Assembly (NCBI GenBank): GCA_001873295.1
Contig: MNYW01000068.1
Location: 18,288 to 61,802, forward strand
DNA from: Nitrospirae bacterium CG2_30_70_394
GTDB lineage: Bacteria; CG2-30-53-67; CG2-30-70-394
Direction: 5' to 3'
Length of the DNA stretch: 43,515 bases
In this document: positions 22,310-34,879 of the stretch, piece after piece
Position numbering within the stretch: the stretch's first letter is position 1
How the letters are laid out: each line of letters starts with the position of its first letter
Notes under the pieces: model-generated
Seen by the model: only the letters and a program-made list of their open reading frames with translations
Told to the model about the DNA's origin: nothing
Databases searched by the model: none
Position numbers and translations under genes: made by a program

Positions 22310-22910
22310 GGCGATGTCCGGGGAACGCGGGGCGCGCCATCCTACCACCGGCCGCGCCCCGCCCGTGTGCCCATCGCCGCCGCCCGCGTTCCACCCGCGG
22401 CCGGGGCGCCAGGCGGCGGTGGGTCGTGGTGATCGGCGGCGGTGGGTCGTGGTGATCGGTGGCGGTGGGTCGTGGTGATCGGCGGCGGTGGGTCGTGGTG
22501 ATCGGCGGCGGTGGGTCGTGGTGATCGGCGGCGGTGGGTCGTGGTGATCGGCGCGCGGTCCCCGCCCCTTCCGTGGGGGGCCGGCGCGCGGAGGGGTAGC
22601 CCGCCGCGGCGCCGGCGCACGCCACCGCGGGTGGTTCGCCCCGGGGGCGCGGAAGGGCCGAGGAACCGGTCGGACCTTGGCGCGCAAGCGCGCCGCCCGA
22701 TCGCGCCGCCCGGATCGATCGCCCCCGGACGCTACGGCGGGCCACCCGCCGCGCGCGGCTTTCGGTCGCCAGAAAGCCCGGCCGCGCCGCGCGCCGCGCC
22801 GCGCCGCCCGGGGTGGACCACCACGCCGGCCGGTGCGGGAGGCAAGTGGCTGATTCCGCCCGCCGGCGTTAGGTTGGACGAGTCATCTCGTGCGCAGGAG
22901 GGAACCACTC
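22310..22910. other. 601-bp intergenic region upstream of ptsP and the ferritin-like gene
   Basis: Divergent spacer. It contains the six-unit 23-bp tandem repeat and then a GC-only low-complexity stretch with GCGCCGCGC runs at about 22780-22800. A GGTGGACCACCACGCCGGCCG segment near 22813 slightly resembles the tail of the dispersed repeat. The same-frame extension of ptsP through the repeats would give Pro/Thr/His-rich sequence and is probably not translated. Confidence 0.6.
22419..22551. repeat. Six-unit 23-bp tandem repeat
   Basis: Unit GTGGGTCGTGGTGATCGGCG plus GCG, six times head to tail at 22419, 22442, 22465, 22488, 22511 and 22534 (the last cut after 18 bp). Unit 2 differs by one C-to-T change. 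Each unit has one GATC. Because 23 is not a multiple of three, all three frames give the same 23-residue protein repeat in shadow ORFs. It lies about 110 bp upstream of the ptsP start. Confidence 0.95.
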
Positions 22911-23645
22911 ATGGCCACAGACATTCGCGAAGAGCCGTTCAGCGGTTGGGAGGCGCTCGCCATTGCCGCGGGCATCGAGGAGCGGGGGATCCGGTTCTAT
23001 CGCGCCGCCGCCGCGGCCACCACGGAGCCCACCGCGAAGACGGTCTTCGAGGCAATGATCGGCGAGGAGCACCGCCACCTGGCGACGGTGGAGGAGGCAC
23101 TGGTGGCGGCGCGCGGCCTCACCCCGGTGGAGGAGGGGGTAGTGCGCACCTACCTGGCGGGGGTGGATGGCGACCTCGATCCCTTCACTTTCGTCGCGGC
23201 CCACAGCGACGGTGGCGCCGCCCTGGCCGCGGCGCACCGCGTCGAGCAGGTGGCGGCGCGCAACTACCTCGACCTGGCGCGCCGCTCCATGGACCTGCAG
23301 GCGAAGGCGGTCCTCGTCGCCCTGGCGGAGGAGGAGCTCAGCCACGACCACCTGCTCACCGCCCGCCTCGGTGGCCCGCCTCTCCCGCTCGCCCCCGAGA
23401 CCGGCCACGAGCAGGTGGCCCGCCTCACCGTCTTGGAAGCGGAGATCCGCCGTTCGATGCCGTCGTTGGGACGGGTCGCCCAGCAGTCCGGGCTCACCCC
23501 GCCCCTGCCCACCCAAGAGGGGTCGGTGTTCACCCAGATCGAGCGGTTGCGCCACCTCCTCCTGGAGGCGGAGGAGGAGCTCAACGACCACCTCGATGGC
23601 CGGATCCAGGGGCTGGCGGTCGCCCTCCAACCCCTCGGGGCGTGA
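22911..23645 (+). CDS. Ferritin-like/rubrerythrin-family protein
   Basis: A 244-residue protein with a four-helix ferritin-like fold by motif. It has EERGIRFYRAAAAATTE in helix A, GEEHRHLATVEEAL in helix B, and a second pair HRVEQVAARNYLDLARRS and ALAEEELSHDHLL. These give two ExxH-type elements plus bridging glutamates, as expected of a di-iron site. There is no rubredoxin domain with CxxC pairs, so it is not classical rubrerythrin. The C-terminal 60 residues end in a Leu/Glu-rich helix (LRHLLLEAEEELNDHL). AGGAGGG precedes the ATG at 22911, which I prefer to the track's start. It stands alone between ptsP and the polysaccharide genes. A role in peroxide or iron handling is plausible. Confidence 0.82.
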   Translation: MATDIREEPFSGWEALAIAAGIEERGIRFYRAAAAATTEPTAKTVFEAMIGEEHRHLATVEEALVAARGLTPVEEGVVRTYLAGVDGDLDPFTFVAAHSDGGAALAAAHRVEQVAARNYLDLARRSMDLQAKAVLVALAEEELSHDHLLTARLGGPPLPLAPETGHEQVARLTVLEAEIRRSMPSLGRVAQQSGLTPPLPTQEGSVFTQIERLRHLLLEAEEELNDHLDGRIQGLAVALQPLGA

Positions 23646-23666
23646 GCCGCACATCGTCTGGGATTT

Positions 23667-23696
23667 TTGACAGGCGCCGCGTCCCTCCCCTAGGGT
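23667..23696 (+). promoter_or_regulatory. Promoter of the polysaccharide export gene
   Basis: Perfect -35 TTGACA, 18-nt spacer, TAGGGT, ending about 60 nt before the ATG at 23758. A strong -35 in otherwise GC-rich DNA. Confidence 0.6.
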
Positions 23697-23726
23697 CTAG
23701 GCCGTCTTGTTGAAACGACTCGTATC

Positions 23727-23744
23727 TCCCCGCCCCAGCGGGGA
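23727..23744 (+). promoter_or_regulatory. 5'-UTR hairpin adjoining the ribosome-binding site
   Basis: TCCCCGC-CCCA-GCGGGGA is a perfect 7-bp stem with a tetraloop. It ends directly at the AGGAGG of the export gene, so it could influence initiation. Function unproven. Confidence 0.4.
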
Positions 23745-23757
23745 AGGAGGGGCAGGC

Positions 23758-24321
23758 ATGGTGCGGAACATGCGGGACATGCGGAAACGGGGGGGGGGGT
23801 GGTGGGTGGCGGTCGCGGGGCTTCTGCTGGCGGCGGCCGGTCCGGCGGCGGCCCAGGAGGCGTACCAACTCGGCCAGGGTGATCTCTTGGAGATCGGCGT
23901 TTGGCACGAGGCGGAGATGCAGAAGCAGGTGGTGGTCCGCCCCGATGGCAAGGTCTCTTTCCCTCTGGTGGGTGACATGGTGGCGGCGGGCAAGACCGTG
24001 GCCGAGCTCAAAGGGATGATCGAGAAGGCGCTCGCCGTCTACATCCCCGACGCGGTGGCGAACGTGGCGGTGGTGAACACGGTCTCCATGCAGGCGTCGG
24101 TGGAGGGGCGGGTCAACCGTCCTGGCCGCTACCCGATCACCGGCACCACGACCTTCTTGGAGGTGATGGCGCTGGCCGGTGGGCCGACGCCGTTTGGTTG
24201 CGAGCGCAAGGTGCAGGTGCGCCACGCAGGCAGCTGGCAGACGGTGAACTATCGCCGCCTGGCCAAGGGGGAGGGGGAGGACTTCGCCCTCACCCGGGGC
24301 GATCTGATCTACGTGCCGTAG
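23758..24321 (+). CDS. Polysaccharide export protein, Wza-like (Poly_export + SLBB)
   Basis: A 187-residue secreted protein. A signal peptide of about 32 residues (WWVAVAGLLLAAAGPAAAQ) is followed by the Poly_export domain (YQLGQGDLLEIGVWHEAEMQ, VVVRPDGKVSFPLVGDMVAAG). Then comes one SLBB segment (VEGRVNRPGRYPITGTTTFLEVMALAGG). No lipobox cysteine is seen, and the protein is half the length of Wza, so it is the short type that partners with other outer-membrane components in EPS export. The start is the ATG at 23758 with GGAAGGAGGGG upstream. galE begins 9 nt after the stop, so the two form an operon making and exporting a galactose- or glucose-derived polymer. No Wzc, Wzx or Wzy gene is nearby. 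Confidence 0.9.
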   Translation: MVRNMRDMRKRGGGWWVAVAGLLLAAAGPAAAQEAYQLGQGDLLEIGVWHEAEMQKQVVVRPDGKVSFPLVGDMVAAGKTVAELKGMIEKALAVYIPDAVANVAVVNTVSMQASVEGRVNRPGRYPITGTTTFLEVMALAGGPTPFGCERKVQVRHAGSWQTVNYRRLAKGEGEDFALTRGDLIYVP

Positions 24322-24330
24322 GGCGAGACG

Positions 24331-25332
24331 GTGCAGGTTCTGGTCGCCGGCGGGGCCGGCTATATCGGCGCCCACATGGTCCGTGCCTTGCTCGCGGCGG
24401 GCCACCAGGTAAGCGTCCTCGACAACCTCGCCACCGGCCATCGCGCCGCCCTTCCCGCGGGGGTGGCACTGGCCCAGGTGGACCTCCTCGACTCAGCGGC
24501 GGTGGCGGCGGCGGTGGCCGCGGCGGCGCCCGCGGCGGTGATGCACTTCTCCGCCCGCTCGCTGGTCGGCGAGTCGGTGGTGGAGCCGGAGCTCTATTAC
24601 GCGAACAACGTCACCGGCACCCTCCACCTCCTGGCGGCGATGCGCGCGGCGGGGTGTGGCCGGTTCATCTTCTCCTCCACCGCCGCCTTGTTCGGCAACC
24701 CGCTGCGCACCCCCATCGACGAGGATCACCCGATCGCCCCAATCAACCCGTATGGCGCCTCCAAACAGATGGTGGAGCGGATCCTCGCCGACTTTGACGT
24801 GGCCTACGGCCTGCGCTACTGCGCCCTGCGCTACTTCAACGCCGCGGGCGCGGCGCCCGGCGGGGAGATCGGCGAGGACCACCGGCCCGAGTCGCACCTC
24901 ATCCCCCTGGTCCTCAAGACGGCCCTCGGCCAGCGCCCGGCGATCACCCTCTTCGGGACCGACTACCCGACACCGGACGGCACCTGCGTGCGCGACTACA
25001 TCCACGTGGACGACCTGTGTACCGCCCACCTCCTGGCCCTGGACTACCTTGCCGAGGGCGGCGCGAGCCGGTGCTACAACCTCGGCAACGGCGCCGGCTT
25101 CTCGGTGCGCGAGGTAATCGACACGGCGCGCGCGGTCACCGGTCGGGAGATCCCGGTGGTGGAGGGGGAGCGGCGGCCGGGCGACCCGGCGGTCCTGGTC
25201 GCCGACCACCAGCGGATCATCGCCGAGCTGGGTTGGCAGCCGCGTTACCCCGCGCTCGCCACCATCATCGACCACGCCTGGCAGTGGCACCAAAGCCACC
25301 CGGCGGGGTATCCGGAAGGGGAGAGGAAGTAG
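24331..25332 (+). CDS. galE: UDP-glucose 4-epimerase
   Basis: A 333-residue extended short-chain dehydrogenase that interconverts UDP-glucose and UDP-galactose. It has the NAD motif VAGGAGYIGAHMVRAL, the LDNLATGHR turn, VMHFSARSLVGESV, the catalytic pair in SSTAALFG and NPYGASKQMVE (YxxxK), RYFNAAGA, and the substrate region GTDYPTPDGTCVRDYIHVDDL that is diagnostic for GalE. The GTG start follows the export gene after 9 nt. The stop lies in an AAGTAG context, similar to the repeat seen after the AAA+ regulator gene. With galU 140 bp downstream this forms a UDP-sugar supply unit for surface polysaccharide. Confidence 0.95.
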   Translation: MQVLVAGGAGYIGAHMVRALLAAGHQVSVLDNLATGHRAALPAGVALAQVDLLDSAAVAAAVAAAAPAAVMHFSARSLVGESVVEPELYYANNVTGTLHLLAAMRAAGCGRFIFSSTAALFGNPLRTPIDEDHPIAPINPYGASKQMVERILADFDVAYGLRYCALRYFNAAGAAPGGEIGEDHRPESHLIPLVLKTALGQRPAITLFGTDYPTPDGTCVRDYIHVDDLCTAHLLALDYLAEGGASRCYNLGNGAGFSVREVIDTARAVTGREIPVVEGERRPGDPAVLVADHQRIIAELGWQPRYPALATIIDHAWQWHQSHPAGYPEGERK

Positions 25333-25472
25333 GGGATAGGGATGGTGCCGGCCGCCAGCCGGCGAGGATTCTTTCCGCGCGTCCCCCGCGCCATGATCGT
25401 TGGCCGGTAAGGCCGCCACCCCGACTCCCCATTCCCCACCCCGAACCCCGATCCCTTCCCGAGCGAGCCCCC

Positions 25473-27877
<2,405 letters not shown>

Positions 27878-28019
27878 GGGCGCGCCCGTGGGGAGTGGGG
27901 GAGGCGAGCGGGACGGTGCCGCGGGTCTGAAGCGAACGGGGCAGGAGCCGTCTTCGGAAGATCGACTTCCGGCCGCGCGCCTCCACGCCGCCCACCCCTT
28001 TCTCGGCGCGCTGCGTGGT

Positions 28020-28048
28020 TTGACAGCCCCCGGCCCGATCCCTACAGT
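28020..28048 (+). promoter_or_regulatory. Sigma-70-type promoter of rpsU
   Basis: TTGACA, 17-nt spacer, TACAGT, 45 bp before the rpsU ATG. This is the best consensus promoter in the window and fits the known location of the macromolecular-synthesis operon promoter. Confidence 0.75.
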
Positions 28049-28092
28049 CCGCAGTCCAGTTTTGGCCAAGACCCTTAGGTTCAGGAGGTTCG

Positions 28093-28299
28093 ATGCTCGG
28101 CATCAAGTTGAAAGATGGCGACCACTTTGAAGGGGCGATCCGCCGCTTCAAGAAGCAGTGCGAGAAGAGCGGTCTGATGGCCGAGCTGCGCAAGCGCGAG
28201 TACTACGAGAAGCCGTCGGTGCGGAAGAAGCACAAGGCGATCGCGGCGCGCAAGCGGTCCGCGAAGATGGAGCGCCGCGCCCGCCAGCAGCCGCGCTAA
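28093..28299 (+). CDS. rpsU: 30S ribosomal protein S21
   Basis: A 68-residue, highly basic protein with the S21 pattern: ALRRFKKxCEKSG-like [27 protein letters not shown], then [20 protein letters not shown]21 sits near the 3' end of 16S rRNA at the mRNA exit of the small subunit and helps initiation. AGGAGG lies 4 nt before the ATG. It is first in the classical rpsU-dnaG-rpoD operon, here extended with yqeY and mutS2. Confidence 0.97.
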   Translation: MLGIKLKDGDHFEGAIRRFKKQCEKSGLMAELRKREYYEKPSVRKKHKAIAARKRSAKMERRARQQPR

Positions 28300-28312
28300 C
28301 CAGGTAGGGGCC

Positions 28313-28759
28313 ATGGGCGCCGTGGCAGACCGGATCTTCGCCGACCTGAAGGTGGCGATGAAGGCGCAGGAGAGGCAGCGGGTGGGGGTGCTGCGGATGG
28401 TCCGCGCGGACCTCCAGAACGCACGCATCGCCGCCGGCCACGACCTCTCGGCAGAGGAAGAGGTGGCGATCCTCAGCCGGGCGGTGAAGCAGCGGCGGGA
28501 GTCCGCCAGCCAGTACCGGGCGGTGGGCGAGGAGGACCGTGGCGCCGCCGAGGAGGGGGAGATCGCGGTGATCGAGCCGTACCTGCCGCAGCCGCTCGCC
28601 GAGGCCGAGGTGGTGGCCCTCATTGCGGAGGCGATCGGTGAGCTGGAGGCCGCGGAGCGCACCAACCTCGGCAAGGTGATGCGGGCGGTGATGGCGAAGG
28701 TCGCCGGACGGGCCGACGGCAAGCGGGTGAACGAGCTGGTGCGCCAGCACCTCGCCTGA
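28313..28759 (+). CDS. yqeY: GatB/YqeY domain protein
   Basis: A 148-residue protein of the YqeY family, homologous to the tRNA-binding tail domain of the amidotransferase subunit GatB. Typical segments are LRMVRADLQNARIAAGHDLS, VKQRRESASQYRAVG, EIAVIEPYLPQPLAEAEV, TNLGKVMRAVMAKVAGRADGKRVNELVRQ. Function of the free-standing protein is not firmly established; a role in tRNA-linked metabolism is assumed from the fold. It starts 13 nt after rpsU, a very common arrangement, and is followed by a GC hairpin before mutS2. Confidence 0.94.
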   Translation: MGAVADRIFADLKVAMKAQERQRVGVLRMVRADLQNARIAAGHDLSAEEEVAILSRAVKQRRESASQYRAVGEEDRGAAEEGEIAVIEPYLPQPLAEAEVVALIAEAIGELEAAERTNLGKVMRAVMAKVAGRADGKRVNELVRQHLA

Positions 28760-28764
28760 GGGAA

Positions 28765-28781
28765 CCGCCCCGGCGGGGCGG
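28765..28781 (+). terminator. GC hairpin after yqeY
   Basis: CCGCCCC-GGC-GGGGCGG, a perfect 7-bp stem, 6 nt after the yqeY stop. No T-run, so it may only attenuate or protect the rpsU-yqeY message. Confidence 0.4.
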
Positions 28782-28827
28782 CCCACGCCTGGGGCGGGTG
28801 GCCCGGTTGCGGGCGCCGCCCGCGAGG

Positions 28828-28833
28828 TATCCT
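28828..28833 (+). promoter_or_regulatory. Possible -10 element, 8 nt before mutS2
   Basis: TATCCT lies 8 nt before the ATG with no ribosome-binding site between, as also seen at the adaptor and ubiX genes. No good -35 at 17 nt (TTGCGG is 15 nt away). Possible leaderless start. Confidence 0.3.
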
Positions 28834-28841
28834 CCCGCGCC

Positions 28842-31178
28842 ATGGACGAGACGACCCTCCGCCTGCTCGGTGTCGACCGGCTGCGCGCCGCGCTGGCGGC
28901 GCGCTGTGCCAGCGCCTCCGGCCGCAGCGCGGCCCTCGGTCTGGCGCCCCTTCCCACTTGGGAGGAGGCGTGGGCGGAGGCGAGCGCGGTGGCGGCGCTG
29001 GTGACGTGGCGCGCCGCCGGTGGGGAGCTGGTGATCCCTGACGACGACGGGGTGGGGGGGTGGATGGCGGAGGTGGCCGCGGGCCACGACCTCGGCGGCG
29101 AAGCCCTGGCGCGGGTCGGGGGCTACCTCACCGGCCTCGGTCGTCTCGGCGCCTGTTTGCCGCCGGCGGCGGCGTGGCTGCCCGAGGCGGCGGCCGCGGT
29201 CGCGTGGGCAGTGCTGGCGCACCTCGGCCGGGAGGTCGGCCGGGCGGTGGACGGGGATGGCCGGGTGCGCGAGGACGCGACCCCGGAGCTTGGCCGGCTG
29301 CATCGCCACCACCGCGAGCGCCTGGGGGCGGCGCGCGGCCACGCCGAGGCGCTCCTTCACGACCCGGAGAATGCGGAGGCGGTGGCCGAGGCGTGGGTGA
29401 CGGTGCGCGGCGACCGCTTCGTGGTGCCGTTGCGGGCGAGTCAGGCGGGGCGGTTCGGCGGCATCCTCCACGACCGGTCGAAGAGCGGTCAGACCTTCTT
29501 CGTCGAGCCCGAATCTCTGGTGGCGCGCAACAACCAGGTGGCGGAGGCGGCCCTGGCGATCGGGGTGGAGGAGGAGCGGCTGCTGGCGGAGCTGAACCAG
29601 CGGGTGCGCGGCGAGCTGGTCACCCTGGCCGCGGCGCACGTGCTGGCGACCATGCTGGATCGGCGGCACGCGGCCGCCTCTTTGGCCGCGGCCATGGGGG
29701 GGCGGCTAGCCGAGCCGGTGACGGCGGCGCGCCTCGATCTGCGCGCTCTCCGCCACCCCCTGTTGGTCCTCGAGCTCGGTGCGGAGCGGGTGGTCGCGAA
29801 TGATCTGGTGCTCGGCGGCGAGACCGCCGCGGTGGTGGTCTCCGGCGCCAACCACGGCGGCAAGACGGCGCTTCTTCAGGCCGCGGGGCTGGCGGTGGTG
29901 ATGGCCCGCGCCGGCCTCTTGCCGACGGTCGGCGAGGGTAGCCGCATCGGGGCGCTGTCCGGGGTCTTTTGCCACCTCGGCGACCACCAGGAGATCACCA
30001 CCGGCCACTCGTCGTTTTCCGCCCAGGTAGAGCGGCTGGCAGAGCTCACCGCCCGCCCTCGGCCCGGCTGGCTGGTCCTGCTGGATGAGGTGGGGTCGCA
30101 CACCGAGCCGCAGGCAGGCGGCGCGTTGGCGGTGGCAACGATCGAATGGGTGGTCGACGGCGGCGGCCTGGTGGTCGCCACCACCCACCTCACGCCTCTG
30201 AAGGTTCTGGCGGAGGGCTCGCCGCGGATGGTCAACGGCCACGTCCTGTTCGACGCCGGCCGCGGTCTCCCCACTTACCAGTTCGTGGTCGGCGCCCCGG
30301 GCTCCAGCGAGACCCTGACCACCGCCCGCGCCTACGGCCTGCCCGAGCCCCTGGTGGCGCGCACCGAGGCGTTGATGGGTGGCGGGGGGGTGGCGATGGA
30401 GCGGCTTTGGGAGGCGCTCGCCGCCCGCGAGCAGCGGCTCGCCGCGGCCGAGGCGGCGGTGGCGCAGGAAGAGCAGCGCCTCGCCCTTGCCGAGGCCGCC
30501 CTTGCCGAGCGGCGGCGGGGTTTGCAGGAGGCGTGGGGGGAGGAGGTGGCGGCGAAGCGGCGGGAGCTCACCCGCCTGGTGAATGAGACGCGCCGCGCCC
30601 TGCGGCAGGTGGCGAAGAATACGGCGCCACCGGCGGCGGGGGTGGCGGCGGTGGGCAAGCGGACGGCGGCGGCCCTCGCGGCCCTCGCCCCGGAGGGGGA
30701 GCGGCCGGCGGACGAGGTGGCGATCGACCTGCACGCGCTCAAGCCGGGGCTGGCGGTGCGGTTGCGTGGCCTCGGGGTGGAGGGGGAGATCGTCGGGAGC
30801 CGGCGCGGCCGCTGGCAGGTGGCGGCGGTGGGGAGGCGGTTCACCGTCGCCGCCGCGGATCTTTTGCCGGCGCGCGACCTGGCGCCGGGCGGAACGCGGG
30901 TATCGTTGCCGCCCGTACCCGCCGACCTCTCGGTCCGCCTGGAGCTCCTCGGCCTGCGCGCGGAGGAGGCGCGGCGGCGGCTGGTCCACTACCTCGATGG
31001 CTGCGCCCTGGCGGAGCTCTCCCGGGTCGAGATCGTCCACGGCCTGGGCGAGGGGATCCTCAAGCGGGTGGTGGCGGAGGTCCTCGCCGGCCACCCGGCG
31101 GTCGCCTCCTTCCACCACCCGCGACCGGAGGAGGGGGGCGAGGGGGTGACCTGCGTCGTCTTCGGGGAGAAGGGGTGA
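28842..31178 (+). CDS. mutS2: MutS2 family ATPase with degenerate Smr domain
   Basis: A 778-residue MutS2 homologue. These proteins act on recombination intermediates or rescue collided ribosomes rather than in mismatch repair. The N-terminal core/clamp region leads to the ATPase: Walker A SGANHGGKTALLQAAG, GHSSFSAQVERLAEL and Walker B WLVLLDEVGSHTEPQAG. A long charged coiled coil follows (EQRLAAAEAAVAQEEQRL...), then the MutS2-specific KOW-like part. The C-terminus is an Smr domain with HGLGEGILKRVV, but the LDxHG nuclease element reads LELLG. MutS mismatch domain I is absent, as expected for MutS2. The dnaG GTG overlaps its stop (GTGA), so it is coupled to primase. This insertion in the rpsU-dnaG interval is unusual for gammaproteobacteria. 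Confidence 0.93.
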   Translation: MDETTLRLLGVDRLRAALAARCASASGRSAALGLAPLPTWEEAWAEASAVAALVTWRAAGGELVIPDDDGVGGWMAEVAAGHDLGGEALARVGGYLTGLGRLGACLPPAAAWLPEAAAAVAWAVLAHLGREVGRAVDGDGRVREDATPELGRLHRHHRERLGAARGHAEALLHDPENAEAVAEAWVTVRGDRFVVPLRASQAGRFGGILHDRSKSGQTFFVEPESLVARNNQVAEAALAIGVEEERLLAELNQRVRGELVTLAAAHVLATMLDRRHAAASLAAAMGGRLAEPVTAARLDLRALRHPLLVLELGAERVVANDLVLGGETAAVVVSGANHGGKTALLQAAGLAVVMARAGLLPTVGEGSRIGALSGVFCHLGDHQEITTGHSSFSAQVERLAELTARPRPGWLVLLDEVGSHTEPQAGGALAVATIEWVVDGGGLVVATTHLTPLKVLAEGSPRMVNGHVLFDAGRGLPTYQFVVGAPGSSETLTTARAYGLPEPLVARTEALMGGGGVAMERLWEALAAREQRLAAAEAAVAQEEQRLALAEAALAERRRGLQEAWGEEVAAKRRELTRLVNETRRALRQVAKNTAPPAAGVAAVGKRTAAALAALAPEGERPADEVAIDLHALKPGLAVRLRGLGVEGEIVGSRRGRWQVAAVGRRFTVAAADLLPARDLAPGGTRVSLPPVPADLSVRLELLGLRAEEARRRLVHYLDGCALAELSRVEIVHGLGEGILKRVVAEVLAGHPAVASFHHPRPEEGGEGVTCVVFGEKG

Positions 31179-32944
31179 ACGATCGCACCTACGTGGATCG
31201 GGTGCGCGCCGCTTCGGACATCGTGGCGGTGGTGGGCGAGGTGGTGACCCTCAAGCGCCAGGGGCGCGACTACCTGGCCCTGTGCCCCTTCCACCAGGAG
31301 AAGAGCGCGTCGTTCTCGGTGAGCCCGAGCAAACAAATCTTCCACTGCTTCGGCTGCGGCGCGGGCGGCGATGTCTTCGCCTTCGTCATGCGCTACGACA
31401 ACCTCGACTTTCCCGCCGCCCTGGAGGAGCTCGCCAAGCGCGCCGGCATCCCGCCGGAGCGGCCGCCGACCGCCGCCGACCGGCAAGTCGCGGAGGAGCG
31501 CGACCGCCTGCGGGGGGTGTGCGACCTCGCCCAGCGCTGCTTTCGCCACTGGCTCACCGCCGGGGATCGGCGCGGCCTGGCCTATGCCCAGGGGCGCGGC
31601 CTGAACGAACCGGTGATCGAGCGGTTCGGGATCGGCTACGCGCCGCCCGGCGGCGACGCCCTCGCCCGGGCGCTCGCCGCGAAGAGGGTGGCGATTTCCG
31701 TCGCCGCCACCGCCGGGGTGGTGGCGATGGCCGACGGCGGCCGGGCGTATGACCGCTTCCGCGACCGCCTCACCTTCCCGATTGCCGACGCGGATGGCCG
31801 GCTGGTCGCCTTCGGTGGCCGCGCCCTTGGGGAGGCGAAGGCGAAGTACCTGAACTCCCCCGAGACCCCGCTCTTTCGCAAGGGCGAAACCCTCTTTGCC
31901 CTCCACCTGGCGCAGCCGGAGATCCGCCGCCGCGACGAGGTGGTGGTGGTGGAGGGGTACATGGACGCGGTGGCCCTGCACGCCGCCGGCTTCGGCCACG
32001 CGGTGGCAGTCCTCGGCACCGCCCTGACCCGCGCCCATGTGCGGAGGCTGAAGCGCTATACCCGCCGCCTCCACCTCCTCTTCGACGGCGACGCCGCCGG
32101 GGTGCGCGCCGCCGTGCGCTGCCTCGAGGTGACGGTGAACGAGGGGGTGCAGGCGGTGGTCACCGTTCTGCCGCCGGCGGAGGACCCGGACTCCCTGTGC
32201 CGCGGTCAGGGCGCCGAGGCGATGGCCGCCTGTCTGGCGGTGGCAACCCCGCTCTTCGAGTTTGCGGTGGGCGAGCTGGTGAAACGGGCGGGCGGCACCG
32301 ACCTGGCGAGCCGGATGCGCGCCCTGCACGAGCTGGTGCCGGTCGCCCGCACCCTCAACGAGGCGGCGGAGCGCCACCTCTTCCTCAGCCACGTAGCCGA
32401 CGCCTTCCGCCTCCCGCTGGGCGAGGTGGAGGCGGCCCTCGCCGGCTCCCCCCCCGCCCCCCGCCGCCCCGTTCCTTCCGCCGCACCGCGCGGCGCCGCA
32501 GAAGAGGCGGCGTACGGGGTGGTGTGGTTCCTTAGCGAGCACCCCGAATCGTTTGCCTTCGTCAAAGCTCATAGGGTCGACGCGGATCTGGAGCCGGGCC
32601 CCCTACGCGATCTGCTGGCGGCGGTGGTGGCGACGGAGCGGTTCCCCGCCGACCACCTCGCCAGCCTGCTGCACGCCGCCACCCCCCTCAGCGATGAGCT
32701 CGCCCGTCGCGTCTTAGAGTACGACCACCTTCCCGACCCCACCGCGACCTTCAACGACTGGGTGCGTGGTCTGCGCCGCCACCGCCTCCAGCGCGAGGAG
32801 GCGGTGGTGCGTCACCGCCTCAAGCAGGCGGAGGCGGCGGCAGAACGGCCCCAGCTAGGCGACGCACTGGCGCGGTTGAAGGAGTTACGCGAGCAGATCG
32901 CCGCCCTCCCCCACCTCGCATGGGAAGGCGGAGAAAAAAAATGA
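31175..32944 (+). CDS. dnaG: DNA primase
   Basis: A 589-residue primase making RNA primers at the replication fork. The N-terminal zinc-binding domain has CPFHQEKSASFSV and FHCFGCGAGGDVFAF (CHCC ligands). The RNA polymerase core has IERFGIGYAPPGG, FPIADADGRLVAFGGRAL, KYLNSPETPLFRKGETLF and the TOPRIM elements VVVVEGYMDAVALHAAGF and LLFDGDAAGVRAA. The C-terminal helicase-binding region is present but divergent. GTG start overlapping the mutS2 stop. The coding region ends in an A8 run immediately before TGA, exceptional in this GC-rich sequence and potentially slippery. Confidence 0.97.
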   Translation: MNDRTYVDRVRAASDIVAVVGEVVTLKRQGRDYLALCPFHQEKSASFSVSPSKQIFHCFGCGAGGDVFAFVMRYDNLDFPAALEELAKRAGIPPERPPTAADRQVAEERDRLRGVCDLAQRCFRHWLTAGDRRGLAYAQGRGLNEPVIERFGIGYAPPGGDALARALAAKRVAISVAATAGVVAMADGGRAYDRFRDRLTFPIADADGRLVAFGGRALGEAKAKYLNSPETPLFRKGETLFALHLAQPEIRRRDEVVVVEGYMDAVALHAAGFGHAVAVLGTALTRAHVRRLKRYTRRLHLLFDGDAAGVRAAVRCLEVTVNEGVQAVVTVLPPAEDPDSLCRGQGAEAMAACLAVATPLFEFAVGELVKRAGGTDLASRMRALHELVPVARTLNEAAERHLFLSHVADAFRLPLGEVEAALAGSPPAPRRPVPSAAPRGAAEEAAYGVVWFLSEHPESFAFVKAHRVDADLEPGPLRDLLAAVVATERFPADHLASLLHAATPLSDELARRVLEYDHLPDPTATFNDWVRGLRRHRLQREEAVVRHRLKQAEAAAERPQLGDALARLKELREQIAALPHLAWEGGEKK

Positions 32945-33035
32945 CAGGTATTGTGGACATGTCAGCGGTTGTCGACTAACTTGACCCCTTTCGCCCACCG
33001 TCCGGGCCGGACACTTTTTGAGATAGGGACCGAAC

Positions 33036-34865
<1,830 letters not shown>

Positions 34866-34879
34866 GCCCACAGGGCGAC

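Noticed and set aside
19430-22432. 1000-residue plus-strand ORF
   Set aside because: It is antisense to ptsP, is composed of Arg/Gly/His/Glu-rich sequence and shows no domain. GC-rich DNA leaves few stops on the opposite strand. The same applies to 2561-4312, 10143-12410, 28620-31118 and 32976-34871.
22419-22551. Plasmid-type iterons or a replication origin
   Set aside because: Direct repeats of about 22 bp can be iterons, but there is no replication initiator gene, no AT-rich unwinding region and no DnaA box cluster; the setting is chromosomal.
28828-28833. Firm independent promoter for mutS2
   Set aside because: The TATCCT is suitably placed but lacks a -35 at correct spacing, so only a low-confidence element is listed.
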